Shown here: positions 10,126 through 19,613 of the stretch, piece by piece
How positions within the stretch are numbered: position 1 is the first letter of the stretch
How the letters are laid out: each line of letters opens with the position of its first letter
Program-made: the position numbers and the translations under genes
The notes under the pieces: generated by a model
Told to the model about the DNA's origin: nothing
Databases searched by the model: none
The model's input: the letters and a program-made list of their open reading frames with translations, nothing else
Source of the DNA: Pseudomonas sp. MYb118
Lineage (GTDB): Bacteria; Pseudomonadota; Gammaproteobacteria; Pseudomonadales; Pseudomonadaceae
Assembly: GCF_040947875.1 (NCBI RefSeq)
Contig: NZ_JBFRXN010000002.1
Span: 2,294,001-2,358,000, forward strand
Direction: 5' to 3'
Length of the DNA stretch: 64,000 nucleotides

Positions 10126-10994
10126 TGAGCAATAAATCGCTGATCGCCCTTATTGTCGGCGTCGTCGTGGCGATCGCTGCCTGGAACTGCTTCTACATCG
10201 TGGCTCAGACCGAGCGTGCGGTGTTGCTGCAGTTCGGACGCGTGGTCCAGGCCGATGTCCAGCCTGGCCTCCATGTGAAGGTGCCTTACGTCAACCAGGT
10301 GCGTAAATTCGACGCTCGCCTGATGACGCTGGATGCGCCGACACAGCGCTTCCTGACCCTGGAAAAGAAAGCCGTAATGGTCGATGCCTACGCCAAGTGG
10401 CGAGTGAAGGACGCCGAGCGTTTCTACACCGCGACTTCCGGCCTCAAGCAGATCGCCGACGAGCGTCTGTCCCGTCGTCTGGAATCGGGCCTGCGTGACC
10501 AGTTCGGTAAGCGCACCCTGCACGAAGTGGTGTCGGGTGAACGTGATGCGCTGATGGCGGACATCACTTCTTCGCTGAACAGGATGGCCGAGAAAGAACT
10601 GGGTATCGAAGTGGTCGACGTTCGCGTCAAGACCATCGACCTGCCCAAGGAAGTGAACCGTAGCGTGTTCGAACGTATGAGCACCGAGCGTGAGCGTGAA
10701 GCTCGCGAGCACCGCGCCAAGGGTAACGAGCTGGCCGAAGGCATCCGTGCCGACGCCGACCGTCAACGCCGCGTGCTGCTGGCTGAAGCCTATCGTGAAT
10801 CGGAAGAGATTCGCGGTGACGGCGATGCCCAGGCCGCTGCGATCTACTCCAAGGCCTACGGCCAGGACCAGGAGTTCTACGCGTTCTACCGTAGCCTGCG
10901 TGCCTACCGTGAAAGCTTCGCTAACAAATCCGACGTCATGGTCCTCGACCCAAGCAGCGACTTCTTCCACTACCTGGAAAAAGCCAAGCCTTGA
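10125..10994 (+). CDS. hflC: Membrane protease-regulating subunit HflC (SPFH family)
   Basis: HflC is the partner of HflK. The 289-aa protein begins MSNKSLIALIVGVVVAIAAW, a single N-terminal membrane anchor, followed by the SPFH domain (ERAVLLQFGRVVQADVQPGL) and an alpha-helical stretch ending YRSLRAYRESFANKSDVMVL, a motif shared with other HflC proteins. The start ATG shares its first base with the hflK stop, so the two are translationally coupled. The unit probably ends at the hairpin at 11081. Confidence 0.96.
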   Translation: MSNKSLIALIVGVVVAIAAWNCFYIVAQTERAVLLQFGRVVQADVQPGLHVKVPYVNQVRKFDARLMTLDAPTQRFLTLEKKAVMVDAYAKWRVKDAERFYTATSGLKQIADERLSRRLESGLRDQFGKRTLHEVVSGERDALMADITSSLNRMAEKELGIEVVDVRVKTIDLPKEVNRSVFERMSTEREREAREHRAKGNELAEGIRADADRQRRVLLAEAYRESEEIRGDGDAQAAAIYSKAYGQDQEFYAFYRSLRAYRESFANKSDVMVLDPSSDFFHYLEKAKP

Positions 10995-11306
10995 TACGAC
11001 GTTGACCAAAATCTCCCCCGCCGGGCGGCTAAAACCTCTGGCGGGGTGATCCTTTGGTAAAACGTGTGTATGATGCGGCAGCCGGGAAATTCCCGGCTTT
11101 TTTGCGTCTGCACGTTTGATTGCTGTTTTTATGCAGGCCCGAGCCCACAGGCTCGACATGGTTTTATGAGGAAAGTGCTTGGCGAAGCCTGTTATGGGCT
11201 TTTCGCTTCGTCGCTCTTGCGCGTGTTTTTCGCAGGGCCAGGCATTTTCTGCTTCACTCAAGGCTCGCCCCAAGGCTTGCCGCCCGGATGATAGGGGAAT
11301 GGCGTA
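10995..11306 (+). other. 312-bp intergenic region between hflC and hisZ
   Basis: No convincing gene. It holds a GC-rich stem (11016-11022 with 11040-11046) without a T-tract, a true terminator at 11081-11103, and then a 200-bp leader of hisZ with a perfect 6-bp hairpin at 11140-11155 (CGAGCC-CACA-GGCTCG). From memory, PAO1 has a small DUF2065 gene at this place; I find no equivalent here. The 75-codon frame at 11064-11291 has no family features and spans the terminator, so it is not called. Confidence 0.6.
11081..11103 (+). terminator. Rho-independent terminator of the hfq-hflX-hflKC unit
   Basis: GCCGGGA-AAT-TCCCGGC followed directly by TTTTTT: a 7-bp GC-rich perfect stem with a T-tract, 86 bp after hflC. 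Confidence 0.85.
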
Positions 11307-12494
11307 ATGGCAACGGTAGACCGCTGGCTGCTGCCAGATGGCATCGAAGAAGTACTGCCACCAGAGGCGGCGCGCATAGAAGTTGCGCGTCGCCAGGTGT
11401 TGGATCTGTTCCAGAGCTGGGGTTACGAGTTCGTCGTGACTCCCCATATCGAGTACCTGGAATCCCTGCTGACCGGCGCGGGCCAGGACCTGGATCTGCG
11501 TACCTTCAAGGTCATCGACCCGCAGTCGGGTCGGCAGATGGGTTTCCGGGCGGACATCACGCCGCAGGTGGCGCGCATTGATGCGCACACCTTGCGTCGC
11601 GAAGGCCCTAATCGTCTGTGCTATGCCGGCAGTGTGTTGCACGCCCAACCTCGCGCCTTGTCATCCTCGCGCAGCCCGATCCAATTGGGTGCCGAGTTGT
11701 ACGGCGACGCCAGCCCGAGCAGTGACGTCGAAGTCATCAGCCTGATGCTGGCCATGCTGCAACTGGCCGATGTGCCGGATGTGCACATGGACCTGGGGCA
11801 TGTCGGCATCTACCGTGGCCTGGCCCGTGCGGCCGGTTTGTCCGGTGAAGTCGAGCAGCAGTTGTTCGATGCGTTGCAACGTAAGGCCATCGACGAGGTC
11901 ATTACCTTGACCGAGGGTCTGCCGGCAGAACTGTCGGGCATGCTGCGTGCGCTGGTCGACCTGTGTGGCGGCCGTGAAGTGCTGATAGCGGCTCGCGAGC
12001 GCCTGGCCAAGGCGCCAGCGCCAGTACTGGCGGCACTGGACGACTTGCTGGCGATTGCCGAGCGTCTGTCCAGCCGTTTCCCGGAGCTGCCACTGTACTT
12101 CGACCTGGGCGAGTTGCGCGGCTACCACTACCACACCGGTGTGGTGTTCGCCGTATTCGTGCCGGGTGTGGGTCAGTCCATCGCCCAGGGCGGTCGTTAC
12201 GACGACATCGGCGCCGACTTCGGTCGTGCCCGTCCGGCCACCGGCTTCTCCACCGATTTGAAAACCCTGGTGACCCTGGGGCGTGCTGAGATCGAGCTAC
12301 CGTCTGGCGGTATCTGGATGCCTGACAGTACGGATGCGGCACTCTGGCAGCAGGTTTGCCAGTTGCGCAGTGAGGGTCAGCGTGTTGTCCAGGCCTTGCC
12401 TGGGCAGCCTTTGGCCGCCGCCCGTGATGCGGACTGCGACCGGCAATTGATCCAGCAGAACGGGCTTTGGCAAGTATCGCCACTGGCTTCTTGA
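11307..12494 (+). CDS. hisZ: ATP phosphoribosyltransferase regulatory subunit HisZ
   Basis: HisZ is a catalytically dead histidyl-tRNA synthetase relative. It forms a hetero-octamer with the short form of HisG and makes the first histidine biosynthesis enzyme active and histidine-sensitive. The 395-aa protein ([20 protein letters not shown]) has class II synthetase-like motif 2 ([20 protein letters not shown]) and [17 protein letters not shown]. It lacks the C-terminal anticodon-binding domain of HisRS. Ribosome site AGGGGA lies 8 bp before the ATG. hisG is not in this window; purA follows after 54 bp. Confidence 0.92.
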   Translation: MATVDRWLLPDGIEEVLPPEAARIEVARRQVLDLFQSWGYEFVVTPHIEYLESLLTGAGQDLDLRTFKVIDPQSGRQMGFRADITPQVARIDAHTLRREGPNRLCYAGSVLHAQPRALSSSRSPIQLGAELYGDASPSSDVEVISLMLAMLQLADVPDVHMDLGHVGIYRGLARAAGLSGEVEQQLFDALQRKAIDEVITLTEGLPAELSGMLRALVDLCGGREVLIAARERLAKAPAPVLAALDDLLAIAERLSSRFPELPLYFDLGELRGYHYHTGVVFAVFVPGVGQSIAQGGRYDDIGADFGRARPATGFSTDLKTLVTLGRAEIELPSGGIWMPDSTDAALWQQVCQLRSEGQRVVQALPGQPLAAARDADCDRQLIQQNGLWQVSPLAS

Positions 12495-13841
<1,347 letters not shown>

Positions 13842-13860
13842 TAAGTCGTTGATGTAAAAC

Positions 13861-13888
13861 ACAAAGGGCCCTCATTTGGGCCCTTTGT
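13861..13888 (+). terminator. Terminator after purA
   Basis: Perfect 11-bp stem ACAAAGGGCCC / GGGCCCTTTGT with a 6-nt loop, ending in a short T-rich stretch, 20 bp after the purA stop. The A/T ends of the stem serve both strands. Confidence 0.75.
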
Positions 13889-13992
13889 CGTATCTGTCTG
13901 CAGGACGGCACGACCTTTGCTGGGATTTCATTAAAAAAGCATGGCTTGCAGCGTGCCATCAATTTAATGGCGTCAAAGTAGAGGGATTACCT

Positions 13993-15927
13993 GTGTCGGC
14001 CGTTCTCTCCTTGTTACAAAGCCGTCTTCTGCGGCCCGTCTTCGTTACCCTTGGTATCGCTCTTTTGGTGCAAGTGCTCGTTGCGGTTGCCCTGACACGC
14101 AGCACGGTGACTGCGCTGGAAGCCGACCTGGGCGTTCGCCTGGGCGCCGACAGCCAAAAACTGTCCACCGAGCTTGAGCAGGCGGGACGCGAAGTCACGT
14201 CGAGCCTCGACAGCCTCTCCGCCAGTACGCGCCAGCGGCTCACCGCCGGCTTGTCTTCGCGTCTGGAAGAGGAGCAAGCGCAGCTGCGGGCTACCCTGGA
14301 AAAAGACCTGAAGGACTCCGCCAGTGATATGGCGCAGCTCCTGGCCTCGGTCGCGCCCCGCGCCATGTGGGACAACGACGTGCCGACCCTGTCCGAATTC
14401 GCCCGTCGCGCCCAGCGCAATCCCAACGTGCTGTTCGTCGTCTATGACGATGCCACCGGCCAGCATCTGACGCGCTACCTCAACCGCGAGAACCCGATCA
14501 ACAAGGCGCTGCTGGAAAAAGGCCAGGGCGAGCGTGCGCTGGACAAGGTGCTCGACGCGGCGAAAAACGATCCGTCGGTTTACTACGTGGAAGCCTCGAT
14601 CAACCCCAATGGCGTGGAAATCGGCAAGGTGCTGATGGGGGTATCCACCGCCTCTGTAGAGACTGACCTGGCGGCGCTGGACAAGCGTTTTGAATCGCTG
14701 ATCGCCAACAGTGATCAACTGGTGGGTGACAGCCTCAAGGGCGCGGCAGCCGACAGTGCCACCGCCATGCGCGCACGCCTGGCCTCGGCCCAGTCCACCG
14801 CGGCCGACATGAAAGCCAACACCACCGGCACCGTGCAGGAAGCCGCGGCGACCCTGCGCTGGCGCATTGGTGTCGGCCTGGCCCTGGTTGGTTGCGGCGT
14901 GTTGCTGTTGCTGGCCGTGGTGCTGGGGCGTCGTGTAGTCAATCGCTTGAAAATGTTGATCCTGGCCATGGACGACCTGGCGGCCGGCGAGGGTGACCTG
15001 ACCAAGCGTGTGCAGATCAACAGCAAGGACGAGATCGGCGACATGGCGTCGGCGGTCAATCGCTTTGTCGATAAGTTGCAGCCTATCGTGCGCGAAGCCG
15101 GCGATGTCGCCCAGCGCACCGGCGTCGAGATCGGCGCCATGACCCTGCGCAATGCCGGGGCCGAAGCGGCGGCCGGCATGCAGCGCGACGAGGTGGCCGA
15201 GAGCCTGCGCGCGTTGTCGCAAATGGCCGATGAGGCGCAGTCGGAAAGCCATGCAATGCAGGCGGCCTTGCAGCAGGTGGTGGACATTCGTTCGGCCACC
15301 GATGAAAACACTCGCACCTCGGCCAAGGTCGGCAGCCTGATCGAAGCGCTGGCCGAGCAGGTCGATACCGGGGCGAAGGTCATCGAGCGGCTGGCCCAGC
15401 AGAGCGAGCAGATCGAAGTGGTGCTGACGGTGATTCACGGCATCGCCGAGCAGACCAACCTGCTGGCGCTGAACGCGGCCATCGAGGCGGCGCGTGCCGG
15501 TGAGACCGGTCGCGGCTTTGCCGTGGTGGCCGATGAAGTGCGGGCGCTGGCGAGCAAGACCCAAAGCTCGACCGGCGACATCCAGGCGCACATCGTTGCC
15601 TTGCAGCAAGGTGCGCGTGAGGCCGTGGCCGCGATTGGCCAGGCCGGGCGCCAGGCCAGCGAAGGGTTGCTGGTACTGCGTGACAGCGCGCGTCTGCAGC
15701 AGTCGGTGCAGGCATCGGTCGAGCAGGTGCATGCGGCGATTGGCTTGGCCACGCAGGCCGCGGCGCATCAGGCGCAGGGCGCGCAGGCGGTGCGCGGGCG
15801 TGTGGAAACCATTCACGCCCAGGCCGAGAAAGCGGCTCAGGCGGTGGTAGAGACGACCGAGAGCGGCAAGGTGCTCGATGGGTTGGCGGCGCAGCTCAAG
15901 GCCAGTCTGGGGCAGTTCAGGGCTTGA
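13993..15927 (+). CDS. Methyl-accepting chemotaxis protein
   Basis: A transmembrane chemoreceptor feeding the CheA-CheW signalling complex. The likely start is the GTG at 13993 ([20 protein letters not shown]) preceded by GAGGGA; a longer frame to 13876 overlaps the purA terminator. Over 644 aa: membrane helix about 13-35, a periplasmic sensing region of about 250 residues with helical ends and a central alpha/beta part, a second membrane helix about 289-314, HAMP to about 370, then the signalling domain. Its hairpin tip [19 protein letters not shown] is near residue 485, followed by [18 protein letters not shown]. No C-terminal CheB/R-tethering peptide is evident. The ligand cannot be told from sequence. 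Confidence 0.9.
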   Translation: MSAVLSLLQSRLLRPVFVTLGIALLVQVLVAVALTRSTVTALEADLGVRLGADSQKLSTELEQAGREVTSSLDSLSASTRQRLTAGLSSRLEEEQAQLRATLEKDLKDSASDMAQLLASVAPRAMWDNDVPTLSEFARRAQRNPNVLFVVYDDATGQHLTRYLNRENPINKALLEKGQGERALDKVLDAAKNDPSVYYVEASINPNGVEIGKVLMGVSTASVETDLAALDKRFESLIANSDQLVGDSLKGAAADSATAMRARLASAQSTAADMKANTTGTVQEAAATLRWRIGVGLALVGCGVLLLLAVVLGRRVVNRLKMLILAMDDLAAGEGDLTKRVQINSKDEIGDMASAVNRFVDKLQPIVREAGDVAQRTGVEIGAMTLRNAGAEAAAGMQRDEVAESLRALSQMADEAQSESHAMQAALQQVVDIRSATDENTRTSAKVGSLIEALAEQVDTGAKVIERLAQQSEQIEVVLTVIHGIAEQTNLLALNAAIEAARAGETGRGFAVVADEVRALASKTQSSTGDIQAHIVALQQGAREAVAAIGQAGRQASEGLLVLRDSARLQQSVQASVEQVHAAIGLATQAAAHQAQGAQAVRGRVETIHAQAEKAAQAVVETTESGKVLDGLAAQLKASLGQFRA

Positions 15928-15947
15928 TGTGTAGTCTGTAAGACCGC

Positions 15948-16015
15948 CATCGCGAGCAAGCTCGCTCCTACAGGGGAATGCATTCCAAACTGTAGGAGCG
16001 AGCTTGCTCGCGATG
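15948..16015. repeat. REP inverted pair 1
   Basis: Two REP arms (CATCGCGAGCAAGCTCGCTC... and its complement) around a 20-bp spacer, in the convergent gap between the chemoreceptor and hitB. Confidence 0.9.
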
Positions 16016-16021
16016 CTGTTA

Positions 16022-17587
16022 TCAGCGGTTCAGATACATCCGCGTCGTCAACAGATAAACCGGCAACCCCGACACCACAATCAACAACGCCGCATAAGGC
16101 GCTGCCGCCGCAAACTCGACATTCGCCGTATGCGCCCAGACTTCCGTGGCCAGGGTGTTGAGCCCGGTCGGGCTGAGCAGCAGGGTCGCGGTCAATTCCT
16201 TCATCGCATCAAGGAACACCAGCGCAAACGCCGCCCCCAATGCCGGGAAAATGATCGGCAAGGTCACCCGGCAGAATGCGCTGAACGATGATGCGCCCAG
16301 GGTGCGGGCGGCTTCTTCCAGTTGCGGGGCGGCCTTGTTCAGCGCCGTGCGGATCGGCGCCTGGGCCAGCGGCAGGAACAGTAGCGCATAGGCCACCAGC
16401 AGCAACGCCGAAGTCTGGTACAGCGCCGGTACGTAATGCAGCGCGAAGTACACCAGGGTCAGGGCGATCACCAGTCCCGGCAGCGCATGCAGCAGGTAGG
16501 GCAGGCGTTCGGCCCAGATGGCCAGTTGGCCCTTGTAGCGCACTACCAGCAGTCCCACCGGCACCGCCAGTACCAGGCACAGCGCTGCACCGCCCATGGA
16601 CAGCGCGAGCGACGACAGCAGGGCTTCGGTGATCGCCGCCACCGGGAACGCCGCCGACGAACCGACCATCAGCCAGTACGCCAGCATGCCCAGGGGGATG
16701 CCGCTGCCGACGATCGCCAGTGCCAGGCAGTAAAGCTGCCCGGCAATCGCCCAGCGCCCCAGCGGTACCTGTTCGGCGTGTCGCGCCGCGCCCTGGCCGA
16801 TGCGCACGTGGCGGCCCTTGCCGCGCACCCGCAATTCCAACCACAGCAGCATCAGGCACAGCGCCAGCAGCACCGCCGACAGCATCGCCGCGTTGGCGTT
16901 GCTGAATTCCAGTTCGAATTGCTGGTAGATCGCCGTGGTGAACGTTTGCAGGCCGATGATCGACAGTGCGCCGAATTCCACCAGCATGTGCAGCGCGATC
17001 AGCAGCGAGCCGGCCAGCAACGATGGCCACAGCAGCGGCAGGGTGACCTTGAAGAACACGCCCCAGCGGTTCAGCCCCAGGGTGCGCGCCGATTCTTCAA
17101 GGGACGGGTCGAGGTTGCGCAGGGTCGCCGCAACCGGCAGGAAGATCAGCGGATATTTGGACAGGGTCATCACCAGGATGGCGCCGCCCAGGCCCTCGAA
17201 GTGCGCGCTGAGCGACACCCAGGTGAAGCTGCTGACGAACGCCGGCACGGCGAACGGCAGGCACAGGATCACGCCCCACAGGCGCCGTCCCGGCAGGTTG
17301 CTGCGTTCCAGCAGCCAGGCCAGCGACAGGCCGATGACCCCGCAGGCGACGGTCACGCCGACCATCAGTGCCAGGGTATTGCGCAGCAGACCGAATACAT
17401 AGGGGCGCCACAGCAAGTGCAGCGCCTCGGCCCAGCCGGCCTGCCAGGTTTTCAGGCCGACATAGGCCAGTGGCAGCAGACTGAGCACCACCAGCAGCAG
17501 GACCGGCAGCAGCAGCCAGATCGACGGCCGCTTGCGTCCTGTTAGATAGCCCCCGCGCACGGCGGGGGCGGATGACGATGCGCTCAT
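16022..17587 (-). CDS. hitB: Ferric iron ABC transporter permease (two fused permease domains)
   Basis: Inner-membrane permease of the FbpB/HitB type, moving Fe(III) delivered by the periplasmic protein encoded just upstream. The 521-aa protein is a tandem fusion of two BinT-type permease halves; each has its own EAA loop for the ATPase (EESARTLGLNRWGVFFKV in the first half, EEAARTLGASSFSAFCRV in the second). Many hydrophobic helices run from about residue 20 to the end. The ATG at 17587 overlaps the hitA stop by one base. No ATP-binding subunit gene is adjacent, so the ATPase must come from elsewhere. Confidence 0.9.
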   Translation of the reverse strand: MSASSSAPAVRGGYLTGRKRPSIWLLLPVLLLVVLSLLPLAYVGLKTWQAGWAEALHLLWRPYVFGLLRNTLALMVGVTVACGVIGLSLAWLLERSNLPGRRLWGVILCLPFAVPAFVSSFTWVSLSAHFEGLGGAILVMTLSKYPLIFLPVAATLRNLDPSLEESARTLGLNRWGVFFKVTLPLLWPSLLAGSLLIALHMLVEFGALSIIGLQTFTTAIYQQFELEFSNANAAMLSAVLLALCLMLLWLELRVRGKGRHVRIGQGAARHAEQVPLGRWAIAGQLYCLALAIVGSGIPLGMLAYWLMVGSSAAFPVAAITEALLSSLALSMGGAALCLVLAVPVGLLVVRYKGQLAIWAERLPYLLHALPGLVIALTLVYFALHYVPALYQTSALLLVAYALLFLPLAQAPIRTALNKAAPQLEEAARTLGASSFSAFCRVTLPIIFPALGAAFALVFLDAMKELTATLLLSPTGLNTLATEVWAHTANVEFAAAAPYAALLIVVSGLPVYLLTTRMYLNR

Positions 17588-18597
17588 CAATTCAAGCCAA
17601 CATCGCGTTCCAGGTCCAGGGCTTCTTCGGCGTTGCCGAGGTCAGCCGGCGTGACGTTCGGCGCTTCCAGCTCGCTGAACGGCTTGAGGCCGCGATCCGA
17701 GACCATGCCTTTGTGCAGCGGGTACTCGGCGGTGGTCTGGGTGATCACGCGCTGGCCTTCTTCACTGGCCATGTACGCCAGCAGTTGTTGCGCTTCCTTC
17801 GGGTGCTTGGTGGCCTTGACCACGGCGGCACTGGAAACGGTGATCAGCCCGCCGACGTCGCCGCCGGTGAAGTAGTGCAGCTTGGAATCGAGCTGGCCTT
17901 TTTCCCGTTGCAGGGCGAACCAGTAATAGTTGTTCACCAGCACGGTGGCGATTTCGCCGTTTTCCACCGCCTTGAGGGCAACCATGTTGTTGCTGTAGGT
18001 CTTGCCGAATGCGCGCAGGCCGGTCAGCCATTCCTCGGCGGCGTCCATACCGTGCACACGGATGATGGCCACGGCCTGTTCCTGGAAAGCGCCGCTGGTG
18101 GGCACGAAACCGACCTTGCCTTGCCATTTCGGATCGGAAAACTCCATGACCGACTTGGGCAGGTCCTTTTCATCGACCAGCTTGGGGTTGAAGGCCACCA
18201 CACGGACCCGTGCGGTCACGCCGATCCAGGTGCCGTTGGCGGCGACGTAATCCTTGGGCAGCACGGCCAGGGTGGCGGGATCGGTCTGGGCCAGCAGGCC
18301 CTGTTCGCCGAGTTTGTTCAGTGGTGGCGACTCTTCGGCGTAGAACACGTCGGCCGGCGAGCGGTCGCCTTCTTCGACGATCTGGCTGGCCAGCTGGTTG
18401 CTGCTGCCCTTGCGTACGTCGACGTGGATACCGGTCTTGGCTTCGAACGCCTTGGCGACGGCGTCACCGACTTCCTTGTGTTGGCCGTTGTAGAGGGTCA
18501 GGGAAACGGGATCGGCAGCCTGGGTGAGGGGAGTGGCGAGTGCCAGGCCGAGCAGGGTCATGGTCAGGCCGCGGCGCAGGGTATTTCGAAACATCAT
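17587..18597 (-). CDS. hitA: Ferric iron periplasmic binding protein (HitA/FbpA-like)
   Basis: Periplasmic Fe(III)-binding protein of an ABC importer. The 336-aa precursor has a signal peptide (MMFRNTLRRGLTMTLLGLAL, cleavage likely after TQA) and then SLTLYNGQHKEV. Residues matching the known FbpA iron ligands can be seen: His in YNGQHKE, Glu in FYAEESPP, and the paired tyrosines in VLVNNYYWFAL. That supports ferric iron rather than putrescine or sulfate. Two adjacent ATGs are possible (18597 or 18594). It is the first gene of a two-gene operon with hitB and has a Fur-like box upstream. Confidence 0.9.
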   Translation of the reverse strand: MMFRNTLRRGLTMTLLGLALATPLTQAADPVSLTLYNGQHKEVGDAVAKAFEAKTGIHVDVRKGSSNQLASQIVEEGDRSPADVFYAEESPPLNKLGEQGLLAQTDPATLAVLPKDYVAANGTWIGVTARVRVVAFNPKLVDEKDLPKSVMEFSDPKWQGKVGFVPTSGAFQEQAVAIIRVHGMDAAEEWLTGLRAFGKTYSNNMVALKAVENGEIATVLVNNYYWFALQREKGQLDSKLHYFTGGDVGGLITVSSAAVVKATKHPKEAQQLLAYMASEEGQRVITQTTAEYPLHKGMVSDRGLKPFSELEAPNVTPADLGNAEEALDLERDVGLN

Positions 18598-18634
18598 TCG
18601 CAGGGTTCCTCACTGTCGCATTGCAAAAACTTGC

Positions 18635-18653
18635 AACAATGATAAACGATATT
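18635..18653 (-). promoter_or_regulatory. Candidate Fur box upstream of hitAB
   Basis: AACAATGATAAACGATATT matches 13 of 19 positions of the classical Fur site GATAATGATAATCATTATC, and the flanks form AACAAT...ATTGTT. It lies 38 bp before the hitA start, where it would cover the promoter. Iron-dependent repression fits the encoded transporter. Confidence 0.55.
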
Positions 18654-18704
18654 GTTTCTCAAGTGCGCCTTGCGGCGGGGTTGTGCGTTTGGTATGGGGT
18701 GTTC

Positions 18705-18760
18705 TGAACCCTGAACCCTGAACCCTGAACCCTGAGCCCTGAATCCTCAATCCCGAACCC
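18705..18760. repeat. Tandem heptamer array, 8 units of TGAACCC type
   Basis: Eight consecutive 7-bp units: four exact TGAACCC, then TGAGCCC, TGAATCC, TCAATCC and CGAACCC, degenerating to the right. It lies between hitA and the tRNA genes, next to REP pair 2. Confidence 0.9.
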
Positions 18761-18770
18761 AACCTTGCCC

Positions 18771-18878
18771 CCTGTAGGAGCGAGCCTTGCTCGCGATGGA
18801 GGCCCAGACACCGCGGGGCGTCAGGCAGTCAGCGTTATCGTTGACGACCATCGCGAGCAAGGCTCGCTCCTACAGGGG
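18771..18878. repeat. REP inverted pair 2
   Basis: Two outward arms (CCTGTAGGAGCGAGCCTTGC and complement) around a spacer of about 55 bp, placed exactly between two heptamer tandem arrays. Confidence 0.9.
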
Positions 18879-18882
18879 ACAG

Positions 18883-18966
18883 TGGGTATTGGGTATTGGG
18901 TAGTCGATGTTGGGTGTTGGGTGTTGGGTGTTGGACGTTGGGTGTTGGACGTTGGACGTTGGGGCG
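18883..18966. repeat. Tandem heptamer array, 12 units of TGGGTGT/TGGACGT type
   Basis: Twelve consecutive 7-bp units (TGGGTAT x2, TGGGTAG, TCGATGT, TGGGTGT x3, TGGACGT, TGGGTGT, TGGACGT x2, TGGGGCG). The strand is G-rich where the first array is C-rich, so the two arrays face each other across the REP pair. Runs of GGG every 7 bp could fold as G-quadruplex. Confidence 0.9.
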
Positions 18967-18993
18967 AGGTGCATTTCAAAAGCCCAGAAACGC

Positions 18994-19017
18994 AAAAACC
19001 CGCTTTCGCGGGTTTTT
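18994..19017 (-). terminator. Terminator of tRNA-Leu copy 1
   Basis: AAAAACCCGC-TTTC-GCGGGTTTTT, a perfect stem with T-tracts on both strands, 34 bp downstream of the tRNA on the minus strand. Confidence 0.85.
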
Positions 19018-19050
19018 GTGAAATCCAGAATCCAATCCTGAATTTGAAAT

Positions 19051-19137
19051 TGGTGCCCAGAAGAAGACTCGAACTTCCACGACCGTAAGGTCACCAGCAC
19101 CTGAAGCTGGCGTGTCTACCAATTTCACCATCTGGGC
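19051..19137 (-). tRNA. tRNA-Leu (anticodon CAG), copy 1
   Basis: An 87-nt class II tRNA with encoded CCA. The acceptor GCCCAGA pairs with TCTGGGC, the anticodon stem-loop is CCAGC-TTCAGGT-GCTGG giving anticodon CAG (reads CUG), there is a long variable arm, and the T-loop is GTTCGAGTC. It is identical to the second copy 250 bp away. Confidence 0.97.
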
Positions 19138-19169
19138 ATTCATCAGCGTTGCCGCTGTTGATGTGGCGC

Positions 19170-19198
19170 ACTATACGGAGAGCTTTTTGATCTGTAAA
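19170..19198 (-). promoter_or_regulatory. Promoter of tRNA-Leu copy 1
   Basis: On the minus strand TTTACA (19193-19198), a 17-bp spacer, then TATAGT (19170-19175), 32 bp before the tRNA 5' end. Near-consensus sigma-70 promoter. The same element is repeated for copy 2. Confidence 0.8.
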
Positions 19199-19239
19199 CC
19201 CCTGATTTGGTTTTAATAAATCAAAAGCTTAGAATGCAA

Positions 19240-19263
19240 AAACCCGCTTTCGCGGGTTTTTGT
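19240..19263 (-). terminator. Terminator of tRNA-Leu copy 2
   Basis: Same AAAAACCCGC-TTTC-GCGGGTTTTT hairpin as after copy 1, 38 bp downstream of copy 2 on the minus strand. It separates the two transcription units. Confidence 0.85.
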
Positions 19264-19300
19264 GTGAGCCTTGAAATTGATCTAATCTCAAGCTCGAAAT

Positions 19301-19387
19301 TGGTGCCCAGAAGAAGACTCGAACTTCCACGACCGTAAGGTCACCAGCACCTGAAGCTGGCGTGTCTACCAATTTCACCATCTGGGC
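19301..19387 (-). tRNA. tRNA-Leu (anticodon CAG), copy 2
   Basis: Sequence-identical to copy 1 across all 87 nt including CCA, and likewise flanked by its own promoter and terminator, so the repeat unit is a complete tRNA gene of about 250 bp. Confidence 0.97.
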
Positions 19388-19423
19388 AGTATCGGCAGCG
19401 CTAGTGCGTCGTCGATGGCGCGC

Positions 19424-19452
19424 ACTATACGGAGCGTCTTTTTAACTGTAAA
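19424..19452 (-). promoter_or_regulatory. Promoter of tRNA-Leu copy 2
   Basis: TTTACA (19447-19452), 17-bp spacer, TATAGT (19424-19429) on the minus strand, 37 bp before the tRNA. The -35 and -10 boxes are identical to those of copy 1, while the spacer and the leader between promoter and tRNA have diverged. Confidence 0.8.
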
Positions 19453-19613
19453 CCCCTGCCTTCAAAAAAACCTGAAAAATGTTACCAGCGGCATTCAAAT
19501 CGGCTTCGCAGCGTCGATAAAGGGCTTTAGAAGGGGCGTTATAGCCCGAAATTTCCCGTTTCATTACGCCTATGCCAAACTAACCCGCATATAGACAAGG
19601 TGAAAACTCTCTA

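Noticed and set aside
11064..11291. 75-codon frame between hflC and hisZ
   Set aside because: Crosses a strong terminator, has no ribosome site and no similarity that I recognise.
19051..19387. tRNA genes as an attachment site for an integrated element
   Set aside because: No integrase, no direct repeat of the tRNA 3' end beyond the second full copy, and housekeeping genes on the other side.
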